A stretch of DNA of 26,022 nucleotides from Fibrobacter sp. GTDB taxonomy: Bacteria > Fibrobacterota > Fibrobacteria > Fibrobacterales > Fibrobacteraceae. Both the position numbers and the translations under genes were made by a program. Position 1 is the stretch's first letter. Every line of letters starts with the position of its first letter. The notes below the pieces were generated by a model that saw only the letters and a program-made list of their open reading frames with translations, made no database searches and was not told the DNA's origin. Of the stretch, positions 1 to 7,336 are shown piece by piece. The stretch lies in NCBI GenBank assembly GCA_017520105.1, contig JAFWRL010000184.1, positions 1-26,022 of the forward strand. The letters are read 5' to 3'.

Positions 1-530
1 ATTTTTGACATCATGGACTGGGTCAAGGAAATCGGTGCCGTGAACCATCAGATTTTCTTTTTGATTCCGGTGGGTCGCGGCAAGGAAATCGAAGGACATG
101 CGCTCCGTGTTGCCGAATACGAAGGACTCCTCCGCAAGATTATGGAAAAGAGCCGCACGCTCGGAATCCCGGTGAAGCCGACTTGCGCTCCGCAGTTTCT
201 CCGCATTGCAGACCAGCTTGACATCAAGACGCGCTACAGTCGCGGTTGCCTCGTGGACTCGACTACTGCATCGTAAGCCCGATAGGCAAGGTTCGTCCTT
301 GTGCTTACATGATGGAAGAAGCGGGCGATGTTCACGATACGCCTTTCGACGAAATCTGGGCGAATGCCGAAATCTTCAAGCAGTTGCGTACAAAGGCTTA
401 CAAGGGCGCTTGCAGTAAGTGCAAGTTTAACGACCGCTGTGGCGATTGCCGTGCCCGTGCCGCTTACTACCACGACGGTGACTTTATGCAAGAGGATTCT
501 TACTGTGCATACGGTCGCGGACTTAAGTAA
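1..530 (+). pseudogene. AhbD/NirJ-type radical SAM haem-biosynthesis protein, 5'-truncated by the window, frameshifted
   Basis: This is the C-terminal part of a radical SAM protein with a SPASM domain; the N-terminal radical SAM core lies upstream of the window. The family (AhbD, NirJ and relatives) works on haem or haem d1 side chains starting from sirohaem-derived tetrapyrroles. The reading frame that opens the window gives PTCAPQF and then SRGCL at about 240-252. The family pattern should continue as RGCLAG-x-x-YC, but this frame runs into unrelated residues and stops at about 276. The rest (GLDYC, RPCAYM, then a CxxC...CGxCRARA cluster and a terminal YC) is read in another frame from about 255 to the TAA at 528-530. 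One missing base at about 253-254 restores the expected motif. It is either a real disruption or a sequencing/assembly error. The family call is good; AhbD versus NirJ is not resolved. Confidence 0.75.
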
Positions 531-1063
531 TGTGGGAACGCCGAATAAAATTTTTGCAGGAGTTGATTGACTCTCCAGTAGAAGTGCTGGGGAGTATATG
601 GCCCTGTTTGTTATTTATGCTAATAATAACTGGAGTCCCTGTATGGCTTGCTAAAAAGAAATTTTCCGAAAGGGAAAATCTCAAGTGGAAGGTCTATGTG
701 CTTATGTTGCCTGCCATTTGCCTAGCTATCTTTTGCTTGTTATTTTGTGGCGAAAAAGCGTATCATGAGTTTACTTTAGATGTCGTATTCACGTGGCTTG
801 GGCTTACTTTTTTTGTTTGGTTCGTTTTGCTCCCATTCTTTATGATTGATCCCGCTTTTTTCCGTCGTGACACTAACATTTGGGATAACACGAATTATCA
901 CAGTGAAATCGAAGAAAATATTGACGATCTTTTTGATATGGCTATGAAAGTGGGGCGTGAAAAACGCGAAGGAAAAGATACCTCGAAACAAGAAGCTGAG
1001 TATAACCGAAAAGTTGAATCCCTTGATAAAAATGGCTATATAGACGAGCATCAGGATTTTTGA
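530..1063 (+). CDS. small membrane protein of unknown function, three predicted helices
   Basis: I do not recognise this 177-residue protein. Its ATG shares one base with the TAA of the preceding haem gene (TAATG), which suggests translational coupling. Three hydrophobic segments are visible at about residues 20-38, 53-72 and 83-105. They are followed by a soluble, highly charged C-terminal tail of about 70 residues rich in Glu, Lys and Asp, presumably cytoplasmic. Base composition is more AT-rich than in tadA downstream. The gap to the tadA start is three bases, so the three genes are probably co-transcribed. No catalytic motif is visible. An adaptor role in the membrane would be a guess. 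Confidence 0.75.
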   Translation: MWERRIKFLQELIDSPVEVLGSIWPCLLFMLIITGVPVWLAKKKFSERENLKWKVYVLMLPAICLAIFCLLFCGEKAYHEFTLDVVFTWLGLTFFVWFVLLPFFMIDPAFFRRDTNIWDNTNYHSEIEENIDDLFDMAMKVGREKREGKDTSKQEAEYNRKVESLDKNGYIDEHQDF

Positions 1064-1066
1064 TTT

Positions 1067-1561
1067 ATGGATAACGTAAACAATGACGACGTGAAATTCA
1101 TGCGCATGGCGCTTCGCCAGGCCCAGATTGCTTTTGACATGAAGGAAATTCCTATCGGTTGCGTTATCGTGAAGGACGGAGTCGTGATAGGGAAGGGCTA
1201 CAACCAGGTCGAACAGCTCAAGGATGCGACCGCCCATGCCGAAATCATTGCCATTGGCACTGCCGCAAGTACGCTCGACAACTGGCGCTTGGACGGCTGT
1301 ACGCTTTACGTGACGCTCGAACCATGCCCCATGTGCGCCGGTGCCATCCTCAACAGCCGCGTTTCCCGCGTGGTTTATGGCTCCCCGGATTCCCGTTTTG
1401 GCGGCTGCGGCACTACGATTGACGTTATTTCCGGCAACGCTCTCAAGCGTGCGGTAGAAGTCACGGGAGGCGTTCTCGCCGATGAATGCCTCGGTCTTTT
1501 GAAAGGATTTTTTCAACAGATGCGCCTCGAAAAAGGCGATTCCGGCAACAAGGGCGTTTGA
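1067..1561 (+). CDS. tadA: tRNA-specific adenosine deaminase TadA
   Basis: TadA converts the wobble adenosine 34 of tRNA-Arg(ACG) to inosine in the cytoplasm. The 164-residue protein shows the complete zinc-dependent cytidine/deoxycytidylate deaminase signature. H57-A58-E59 supplies a zinc ligand and the proton-shuttling glutamate, and P86-C87-P88-M89-C90 supplies the two cysteine ligands. These positions match E. coli TadA numbering as I recall it. Length is typical of the family. The gene follows the small membrane protein by three bases and is the last gene before the repeat-containing spacer at 1562-1658. A guanine or other nucleoside deaminase of the same fold is the main alternative, but the PCPMCAGA context and essential-gene size favour TadA. 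Confidence 0.92.
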   Translation: MDNVNNDDVKFMRMALRQAQIAFDMKEIPIGCVIVKDGVVIGKGYNQVEQLKDATAHAEIIAIGTAASTLDNWRLDGCTLYVTLEPCPMCAGAILNSRVSRVVYGSPDSRFGGCGTTIDVISGNALKRAVEVTGGVLADECLGLLKGFFQQMRLEKGDSGNKGV

Positions 1562-1588
1562 GTTAAGAGCTTGGGTTAAAAGTTCGAA

Positions 1589-1630
1589 GTAACTATTAAC
1601 TAGTAACTAGTAACTATTAACTAGTAACTC
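1589..1630 (+). repeat. two tandem copies of a 21-bp AT-rich repeat
   Basis: The 21-base unit gtaactattaactagtaact(a/c) occurs at 1589-1609 and again at 1610-1630; the copies differ only in the last base. Each unit contains the palindrome actagt and internal shorter repeats of (g)taacta. It fills most of the spacer between tadA and the next operon and lies just upstream of the candidate promoter at 1646-1658. It could be a slippage product or a regulatory or protein-binding site. Nothing here decides between these. Confidence 0.85.
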
Positions 1631-1645
1631 ATCCTCAAACTATTA

Positions 1646-1658
1646 CTATATTCAAAGC
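1646..1658 (+). promoter_or_regulatory. candidate -10 element placing transcription start at the ATG (leaderless)
   Basis: The sequence ctatatt at 1646-1652 resembles a -10 box and also occurs at 12935-12941 ahead of the aryl polyene operon. Only six bases separate it from the ATG at 1659, and no Shine-Dalgarno sequence is present there. A start site six to seven bases downstream would fall on the ATG itself, giving a leaderless mRNA. This is inferred from spacing only; no convincing -35 box is claimed. Confidence 0.4.
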
Positions 1659-2498
1659 ATGAATTTTATCAAATCATGCGCTTTTCCTGCGCTCACTCTT
1701 GCTTTATTTACCCTTTGTTCCTGCGAACGGAACGAAGTTCATCTTGTTTTTAACACGCAGACAGTTACCCCGCAGTCGTTCCGTCTTGAATCGACCTTGA
1801 ATGCGAGCTTACCTGCCGATTCCAATTCGGTACCCGAATCCATGCACACGCATGTGAGCGTCCGTAGTACCATGAGCCTCTTGATGCCCTACGACGATGG
1901 CTCGGGACGTTTTGAAATGAAAATCGACTCCGTCAACTACAATAGCGACAAGCGCTCCGTTGACGAATTCCGCAATATCGAGAAGTACCTCTCTATTCGG
2001 AACTTTCAGTTCAAGCTCAACCACGACGGTATCATTACCGACCCGACGATTGAAAATGCTTTGGACATGCCGTCCGAAGATGAACTGAACTTGATTCCCT
2101 TGTTCCTCAAGGCTCAGCCGATTCTTCCGGAAAAACCGGTCAATCTCGGCGAATCCTGGGAACGCCAAATGTCGATTCCGGGCAAGGGCAACAGCGCGAC
2201 GACCGTGTATAAGACGTTCACGCTACAGGATGTCTATTTGCAGGATGGCGTGCGGATGGCGAAAATCCACATGGGCATGAAGTATTTGGAACTCCCGGAC
2301 ACGACATCGAATCTGCAATTGAAGAGCAGCGATTACGTCGTCGGGGATGGCGTTGTTCTTTTTGACGTCACACACGGAACGCTCACTTCTGCCGAGATGA
2401 ATATCGTGGCGGTTATTGATGTGTGCGATCTTGTTGCGGGCGATACGCTTGCGAGCATGAATGTCAATCAGAAAATCACTTTGAGGAACCTGCAATGA
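1659..2498 (+). CDS. putative lipoprotein, first gene of the motor operon
   Basis: This 279-residue protein has a signal peptide ending in a lipobox-like Leu-Cys-Ser-Cys, with Cys22 as the likely lipidated residue, so it should be anchored in the inner or outer membrane facing the periplasm. The mature part looks like a beta-rich envelope domain. It contains an LGESW motif (about residue 163) that recalls the DUF6263-type lipoproteins, but I cannot confirm that family. It lacks a visible ribosome binding site and sits six bases behind a -10-like box. Its TGA overlaps the ATG of the beta-helix gene (ATGA), and the genes down to 7296 follow with almost no gaps. The function is unknown. Confidence 0.8.
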   Translation: MNFIKSCAFPALTLALFTLCSCERNEVHLVFNTQTVTPQSFRLESTLNASLPADSNSVPESMHTHVSVRSTMSLLMPYDDGSGRFEMKIDSVNYNSDKRSVDEFRNIEKYLSIRNFQFKLNHDGIITDPTIENALDMPSEDELNLIPLFLKAQPILPEKPVNLGESWERQMSIPGKGNSATTVYKTFTLQDVYLQDGVRMAKIHMGMKYLELPDTTSNLQLKSSDYVVGDGVVLFDVTHGTLTSAEMNIVAVIDVCDLVAGDTLASMNVNQKITLRNLQ

Positions 2499-3229
2499 TT
2501 TGTGTAAGCGGATTTGTTCGTTCCTCCGTTTTGGCTTTTTTGTCGGTTGTCGCTTTGGCGGGTTCTGTTTTTGCTTCGGGTATGCCGTTCCCGGCTGCGG
2601 TAAACGGCAAGGTCTTTTTGCAAGAGAAGAATAGCCCTTACGTGCTCGAACAGGGAGTGGTTGTTGCCGCATCCGATTCGTTTGTCGTAGAACCTGGCGT
2701 GACGGTGTTGATGGGCGAGTTTGCGAAGCTTATGCTTCAGGGGCCGGTCAAGATTGTCGGGACGAGCGATAAGCCTGTCGTCTTTTGCGGTTTGGATTCT
2801 GTAGTCAACTGGAACGGTTTCCATATCATGTCCAGTGCGGTTCCGTTCGAAGTGAAGAACCTTGTGGTCGAGAACGCGTTCCGCAATACGGTTTTCCGCT
2901 CTCGTGGCTCGTTCGAGAATGTTCGCTTTTCCAATAACTACTACGGCCTTTGGGTCGATGAAAGTCCTGATGTCACTCTAGTACGTTGCGTCATGTCTCA
3001 CAACCGTTACGCATTGTCTGTCAGGGCTGGTCGAGTTGTTTCGACCGAGACTAGCGTTTCTGAAAACGTCTATGGACTTTATCTTGAAACCGAAGGGAAG
3101 GTGGACGGGGATACCGATTTAATTCGCAACAATCAGGAATCTGATATTCGCAGTGAAGCCACCGATTTGAAATTGAACAAGAAACGTGTCCGTCGCAATG
3201 TTTGGCATAACATTGAGGCTCTTTTTTAA
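2495..3229 (+). CDS. secreted right-handed parallel beta-helix protein
   Basis: The ATG at 2495 is chosen because it overlaps the upstream TGA (ATGA) and directly starts a signal peptide: a short polar stretch, a hydrophobic core of about 17 residues and an ASG-type cleavage region near residue 27. A further upstream in-frame start would put 24 charged residues before the signal. The mature part has short repeated turns typical of PbH1 repeats, such as FENVRFSNNYYGLWV, VTLVRCVMSHNRYALSV and STETSVSENVYGLYL, spaced about 23-25 residues apart. Such proteins often bind or act on polysaccharides, but no catalytic residues can be named here. The product is exported to the periplasm or beyond. Its place between a lipoprotein and a MotA-like channel suggests an envelope role. 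Confidence 0.82.
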   Translation: MICVSGFVRSSVLAFLSVVALAGSVFASGMPFPAAVNGKVFLQEKNSPYVLEQGVVVAASDSFVVEPGVTVLMGEFAKLMLQGPVKIVGTSDKPVVFCGLDSVVNWNGFHIMSSAVPFEVKNLVVENAFRNTVFRSRGSFENVRFSNNYYGLWVDESPDVTLVRCVMSHNRYALSVRAGRVVSTETSVSENVYGLYLETEGKVDGDTDLIRNNQESDIRSEATDLKLNKKRVRRNVWHNIEALF

Positions 3230-3238
3230 GGGGTTTTC

Positions 3239-4156
3239 GTGGAAGAAACTTTTCGCAGGGCTATACGTAAGATGACAGGGGCAAGCGTTCGCTTGGCCGT
3301 GCGTCCTAATCGTTCGGCTATCGTTGCGACGCTTTCTCAATCCATGATGGTGACATGGTCGATTGCTCTTTTTGAACATTTGGACGCTATGCTCAACAAT
3401 CCTGAGGCGAACGTCGGCAGTTCGGAACTGATTTCGTTCAGCGAGTCCGCCTGGAAACTCTGCGAGTCCGGCTTCCCGCAAATTTTCAAGGATTGCGAAA
3501 AGCTTTATAACGAATTCCGTGCCAAATGGATTCAGCGTTTTTCGACGGACGAGGTACTGCGGCTTTTGCTTGAGGGCGGGGACTTTTTGGTCCACGACGA
3601 AGAAAAGGGCTGGGCACTCACGGTCAAGAACAACAAGCAGGACATCAACAACTTCTATTCGGCGACGATTCATTTGTTGGTGAGCGATGCCGAGCCGTTG
3701 TTCGTGCGTATGCATGGCCGCGTGATGCAGCTGCAAGAAAAGCTCTGCAAGTACTGGCTTTCAGAGAGTGCCGTCGATCCGGTATCCAAGCTGTTACCGT
3801 GTCTTGAAGCGTCGCTTCGCGAAAAAGAGAATGCGATGGTGGTTTCGCTCCGTACGTCGTTGAATTCGCTTGCAAAAAAGCGTTTTGCGGCGGCGTTCTC
3901 CTCGAAAGGTCCGGTGCGCTATTACTCGTCGGCTATGTCCTGCGCTCGAAATGTCGGTCGTTTTTGGAATCCGCATTACGCCTACGAAAACTGCTTTTTG
4001 GCGTTTACGGATGATTTTTGCGATTACGCCCAAGGGCTTACGACGCAGATTATCGAATGGTATCAAAGTAAATGGTCCCTTTTCCTTCGCGGGTTCTCTC
4101 GCGGTCAGTTAAACTTGTTTGAAACAGTCGCTCCTTATCAGGCGCAGAATGTGTAG
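3239..4156 (+). CDS. unknown soluble protein of the motor operon
   Basis: I do not recognise this 305-residue protein. It starts with GTG at 3239, preceded by aaggggt at a suitable distance, nine bases after the beta-helix gene. No signal peptide or membrane segment is visible. The sequence is mainly alpha-helical with many Arg, Lys, Glu and Ser residues and conserved-looking aromatic clusters such as KYWLSES, RYYSSAMS and RFWNPHYAYENC. The MotA-like gene starts seven bases after its stop, so it is very likely co-expressed with the channel and may be a cytoplasmic partner of its long tail. This role is inferred from context only. Confidence 0.75.
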   Translation: MEETFRRAIRKMTGASVRLAVRPNRSAIVATLSQSMMVTWSIALFEHLDAMLNNPEANVGSSELISFSESAWKLCESGFPQIFKDCEKLYNEFRAKWIQRFSTDEVLRLLLEGGDFLVHDEEKGWALTVKNNKQDINNFYSATIHLLVSDAEPLFVRMHGRVMQLQEKLCKYWLSESAVDPVSKLLPCLEASLREKENAMVVSLRTSLNSLAKKRFAAAFSSKGPVRYYSSAMSCARNVGRFWNPHYAYENCFLAFTDDFCDYAQGLTTQIIEWYQSKWSLFLRGFSRGQLNLFETVAPYQAQNV

Positions 4157-4163
4157 GTAGAAT

Positions 4164-5945
4164 ATGAAAAAAGCATTCAATATGATTCTTGTTTTGACGG
4201 TGGTGGGTTTTGTAACCCTTATCGCGGGCGCTCTCTACTTTGGCGCTCCTGCATTTGGCTGGATCATCATGATCGCCATTATCGCCGTTTACCTGGTCGA
4301 ACAGATTTCTGCGATACGCAAGATGAAGCAGATTATCTTTGAAGACGAAATCATCGACGCCTGCGAAAAGGAAAACGTTTATCCTGAATTGGACTCGGGC
4401 GTTGTCGCGAAGAGGGTGGAACTGGCGAGACGTCTTTTGCAAAAGAAAATCCGCTTGGATTCCCCGATGGCATTTGACGTGCTTTCGGCGGGTTCTTCGA
4501 TTCCGCTCAACCGCAGTGTGGGTTCGACGGTGATTCTCCTCGGCCTCATGGGTACGTTCTTTGGCCTTATGCAGTCCGTGGCTACAGCCGGTGGCGCTAT
4601 CGATAATTCCACGACGCAAGGTACGCTGGATACGATTCAGGTCTTGTTCCAGAACATGAAGGGCATTTTCGGTACAAGCCTTTGCGGTTTGTTTGCCGCC
4701 TTGATGCTGAATGCCTGCCGCACGATTTTGAGCGCCCGTCGCGATGAATTTATGGCGCACCTCGATGCCTTTACCCTCGATATGCAAGATTCCGAGAGCG
4801 AAGAAGGCGTGATTGAAGAAAACAAGAATGATTTGGAACGCTTGTTCGATTCTGTCGAAAAGAACTTGTCCGTGATAGCCTCTTCCGTAAAGGAAGGCCT
4901 TGCTGGAGTCGTTTCGATGGTGGGCGAGGAACTCTCTGCCATGACCTCGAAGCTGAACAAGGATGTCGTGGAATCGGTCCAGAAGGTTTCTACGGAAATG
5001 ACGTCTTCTGTCAAGACGGTGAATGAATCGCTTGCGGGTGCCGTCGCGAACATGAACGAATCGACCCAAAAACTGGGTGAACTTGTGGGGGCTTCTGTTT
5101 CGAGCGCATTCAATCCGATTAATGAAAATATTGGAGCGCTTTCGAAGTCGGTCGAAGCGATTCCCGCAAAGCTCGACGAAAAGTTGGACGGTATTTCGGC
5201 CTCCTTGAATACAGGCCTCGAAGGAATTTCTTCTGGCGTGAAGGCTGGTCTCGATGGCGTAGCTACGGCGACGCAATCTTCCATGGCTACAGCGACGCAG
5301 AACATTGCCGACTCCGTTGCCGAACAGGTCAAGCAGTCCAATGAACAATGGACAAACTTTATGCAGCGTCTCGAATCCGAAACGACCGCCAACGTCGATT
5401 CTCAGCGCGTGGGTCTCGAAACGCTCAAGAACGTCGCCTTGCAGGTGGCCGAAAAGGCGCAAGCAGGTTCTGCGGAACTCTCCCAGAACGTTTCCGAAAA
5501 GCTCGGGGCGCTCTCGTCCGATATTCTCGGTGCATTCCAGAAACTCTCTGAAACGTCGAGCGTTCTCCTCGATGCACAAAAGGCGCTTACCGAAAGCATC
5601 GACAACCGTGTCGTCAAAGAGAAAGAAGCGACCGACGCTCTTGGCGGAAACATCGTGGAAACCGCAGAACTCATGCGCGTGAACCAGTCCGAACTCAGCG
5701 CGAACCTCGAAATGCTGCGTAGCGGCCTCGAAACGATTCTCGAAAAGCTTTCGGGCGATACCGCGGAACACGAAGAAGAAGACAACTTTGTCGAACACCT
5801 CAACCAGTCTCTCGAAGCCTTCCACGAACGCGCAAGCGAAGTGCTCATGGAAAATGCGGTCAAGACCCAGGAAATCTTGCTCGAAGTTCTCGAACAGACA
5901 CAGCGTTCTGCAATTGCCGCCCAACAGCCTAAAGCCGAAGGTTAA
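4164..5945 (+). CDS. MotA/TolQ/ExbB-family proton channel with long coiled-coil tail (ZorA-like)
   Basis: This 593-residue protein has the layout of ion-driven motor subunits. Two N-terminal membrane helices lie at about residues 6-26 and 31-49, then a cytoplasmic loop, then two channel helices at about 119-143 and 167-188. The channel helices carry the family pattern LLGLMGTFFGLM (125-136) and the GIFGTSLCGLF segment. From about 200 to the end runs a helical tail of ~390 residues rich in Ser, Ala, Glu, Val and Leu, with at least three 11-residue repeats at 340-372. Ordinary TolQ, ExbB and MotA lack such a tail, whereas ZorA of Zorya anti-phage systems has one. The partner gene starts two bases after the stop. 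Proton versus sodium use cannot be told. The start ATG lies just after the stop of the previous gene with a weak ribosome binding site (aggtag). Confidence 0.85.
   Translation: MKKAFNMILVLTVVGFVTLIAGALYFGAPAFGWIIMIAIIAVYLVEQISAIRKMKQIIFEDEIIDACEKENVYPELDSGVVAKRVELARRLLQKKIRLDSPMAFDVLSAGSSIPLNRSVGSTVILLGLMGTFFGLMQSVATAGGAIDNSTTQGTLDTIQVLFQNMKGIFGTSLCGLFAALMLNACRTILSARRDEFMAHLDAFTLDMQDSESEEGVIEENKNDLERLFDSVEKNLSVIASSVKEGLAGVVSMVGEELSAMTSKLNKDVVESVQKVSTEMTSSVKTVNESLAGAVANMNESTQKLGELVGASVSSAFNPINENIGALSKSVEAIPAKLDEKLDGISASLNTGLEGISSGVKAGLDGVATATQSSMATATQNIADSVAEQVKQSNEQWTNFMQRLESETTANVDSQRVGLETLKNVALQVAEKAQAGSAELSQNVSEKLGALSSDILGAFQKLSETSSVLLDAQKALTESIDNRVVKEKEATDALGGNIVETAELMRVNQSELSANLEMLRSGLETILEKLSGDTAEHEEEDNFVEHLNQSLEAFHERASEVLMENAVKTQEILLEVLEQTQRSAIAAQQPKAEG
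5181..5279 (+). repeat. three 11-residue (33-bp) repeats inside the channel tail
   Basis: Residues 340-350 (KLDGISASLNT), 351-361 (GLEGISSGVKA) and 362-372 (GLDGVATATQS) of the channel protein align as three consecutive 11-residue units with the pattern x-L-[DE]-G-[IV]. Eleven-residue periodicity is typical of right-handed coiled coils or amphipathic helices. The surrounding tail looks similarly periodic but is less regular. Confidence 0.7.
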
Positions 5946-5947
5946 TC

Positions 5948-6631
5948 ATGAGTCGCAATAGAGAGGAAAATAGCAATCCTTGGATGGCCTACACGGACTT
6001 GGGCGTTGCCCTTGTTTCGCTCTTTATCCTTGCGTTTGTGGCGATGGCGACCCTCAAGGAGCAAAAGGCCGAAGACCTGACGCGTACCGAAGAAGAAGTG
6101 CTCACTTGCCAGGAAGAAATGCGTAAAATTGCGGCAGAACGCAATGCGCTTTTGTCCAAAAGCTTGCAGACTTCTATCGAGGCGGGGCTTATCGCGCTCG
6201 AAGACGGCAAAATCCAGATTCAGGCGAGCTTCTTGTTCCCGATAAACGGCGCCAATCTCACCAAGGAAGGCGAGGGCGTGATTCGCGGCATCAGCAAGGG
6301 ACTTCTTGAATCGCTTGATTCGACGGATGTTATCATGGTGAGCGGTTTTACGGATGACATTCCGTTTAGCGGTTCTACCACATACACGAACTGGAATCTT
6401 TCTACCGAACGCGCCGTGAACGTGGTCAAGATGCTTGTGAAAATGGGATTCCCGCCCGACAGGCTTTTTGCCGCAGGATTTGGCGAGCATCGCCCGAAGT
6501 ACCCCAACGACAGCGAAGAACATCGCCGCTTGAACCGTCGCGTGGAAATCGGCGTGACTCCGCTACAGTCGAACAATATCGAAAACGGGCCGGTAAAAAA
6601 AGAATCGGCAAAAGTTGAGGGAACTCGCTAA
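5948..6631 (+). CDS. MotB/ZorB-like stator partner with OmpA peptidoglycan-binding domain
   Basis: This 227-residue protein pairs with the preceding channel. One N-terminal membrane helix spans about residues 14-35 and carries Asp17 in the WMAYTDLG context, which matches the protonatable aspartate of MotB-type subunits. A short helical linker (36-75) leads to an OmpA/MotB domain at about 85-210. That domain has the GFTDD segment, the LSTERAVNVV helix and the NRRVEIGV motif that contact peptidoglycan in the family. The protein would span the inner membrane and anchor the motor to the cell wall. It starts two bases after the channel stop, and its TAA overlaps the next ATG by one base. A general OmpA-like motor protein is the alternative to a true ZorB orthologue. 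Confidence 0.88.
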   Translation: MSRNREENSNPWMAYTDLGVALVSLFILAFVAMATLKEQKAEDLTRTEEEVLTCQEEMRKIAAERNALLSKSLQTSIEAGLIALEDGKIQIQASFLFPINGANLTKEGEGVIRGISKGLLESLDSTDVIMVSGFTDDIPFSGSTTYTNWNLSTERAVNVVKMLVKMGFPPDRLFAAGFGEHRPKYPNDSEEHRRLNRRVEIGVTPLQSNNIENGPVKKESAKVEGTR

Positions 6632-7296
6632 TGGAAGAACTTTCCCAGAAACTGTCCGAAATCAAGGCTAGCATTGATGCCATTCGCAAGACTGGCAAGC
6701 TTTCGCATTGGCGGATGGTTTATGCGGATACCCTTTACACACGTGCCCAGGAATATGTCGCAGTTGACCGTTTCCCCGAAGCAAGTCTTGTCGCACAGAA
6801 ACTGGACCGTTGGGTCGTTGCCCACAAGCCCGCTCTCGTGACGAATACAGTCGATGCGCGCCCGCCGATGATTTTCTGGAATGAAGATTTGCTGAACAAC
6901 ATTGTGGGGCGAATCCGTTCGACGCTTGATGCAAAGAAAATGCTCGTGCCTTCGACAGAACGCGATTCCATTAACCGTCGCTTGAACCATGTGGAAGAAT
7001 GGATTCAAAAAGGCGAATTTCTCGTTGCTCACGATGAACTCCTGGCGCTCCGCAGTGGCTTGATTGCGCGACTCCGCCGCAGTTATCGCGCCCGCGTTGT
7101 CGCTTCGTCCGCTTATGGCGGAAGTTATGTGCAGCCGGCAGGCTCCGTGGTCGGACTTTACAATTCGCTACACACGCTCGAAGAAACGTTCCACATTGTC
7201 GGCGAACATGACCCGATTTGGATTGAAGATTTCCTCGAAATTTACAACGATTTGTTCAGAATCGTGGACAGGCTTGTCCCGCAAGACAAAAAATAA
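6631..7296 (+). CDS. unknown soluble protein ending the motor operon
   Basis: I do not recognise this 221-residue protein. Its ATG overlaps the stop of the OmpA-type gene (TAATG), with gagg at 6617-6620 as ribosome binding site, so translation is probably coupled. It has no signal peptide or membrane segment and is largely alpha-helical, with charged helices at the N-terminus and in the 105-150 region. The strict coupling suggests it belongs to the motor complex, either as an assembly factor or as a cytoplasmic effector. It shows no helicase, nuclease or ATPase motif, so it is not a visible ZorC, ZorD or ZorE equivalent. Confidence 0.78.
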   Translation: MEELSQKLSEIKASIDAIRKTGKLSHWRMVYADTLYTRAQEYVAVDRFPEASLVAQKLDRWVVAHKPALVTNTVDARPPMIFWNEDLLNNIVGRIRSTLDAKKMLVPSTERDSINRRLNHVEEWIQKGEFLVAHDELLALRSGLIARLRRSYRARVVASSAYGGSYVQPAGSVVGLYNSLHTLEETFHIVGEHDPIWIEDFLEIYNDLFRIVDRLVPQDKK

Positions 7297-7336
7297 TATA
7301 CATTACATATAGTTGAACTTTTTATAAGGAATTATT

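Noticed and set aside
4050..5924. 624-codon open frame on the minus strand opposite the motor channel gene
   Set aside because: It is an antisense shadow of the coiled-coil coding region: low-complexity Phe/Arg/His-rich translation, no domain, and the plus-strand gene has clear membrane and channel motifs.
1659..7296. Complete Zorya anti-phage system
   Set aside because: The channel and OmpA-type genes resemble ZorA and ZorB, but no helicase, nuclease or ZorC-like gene is present on either side.
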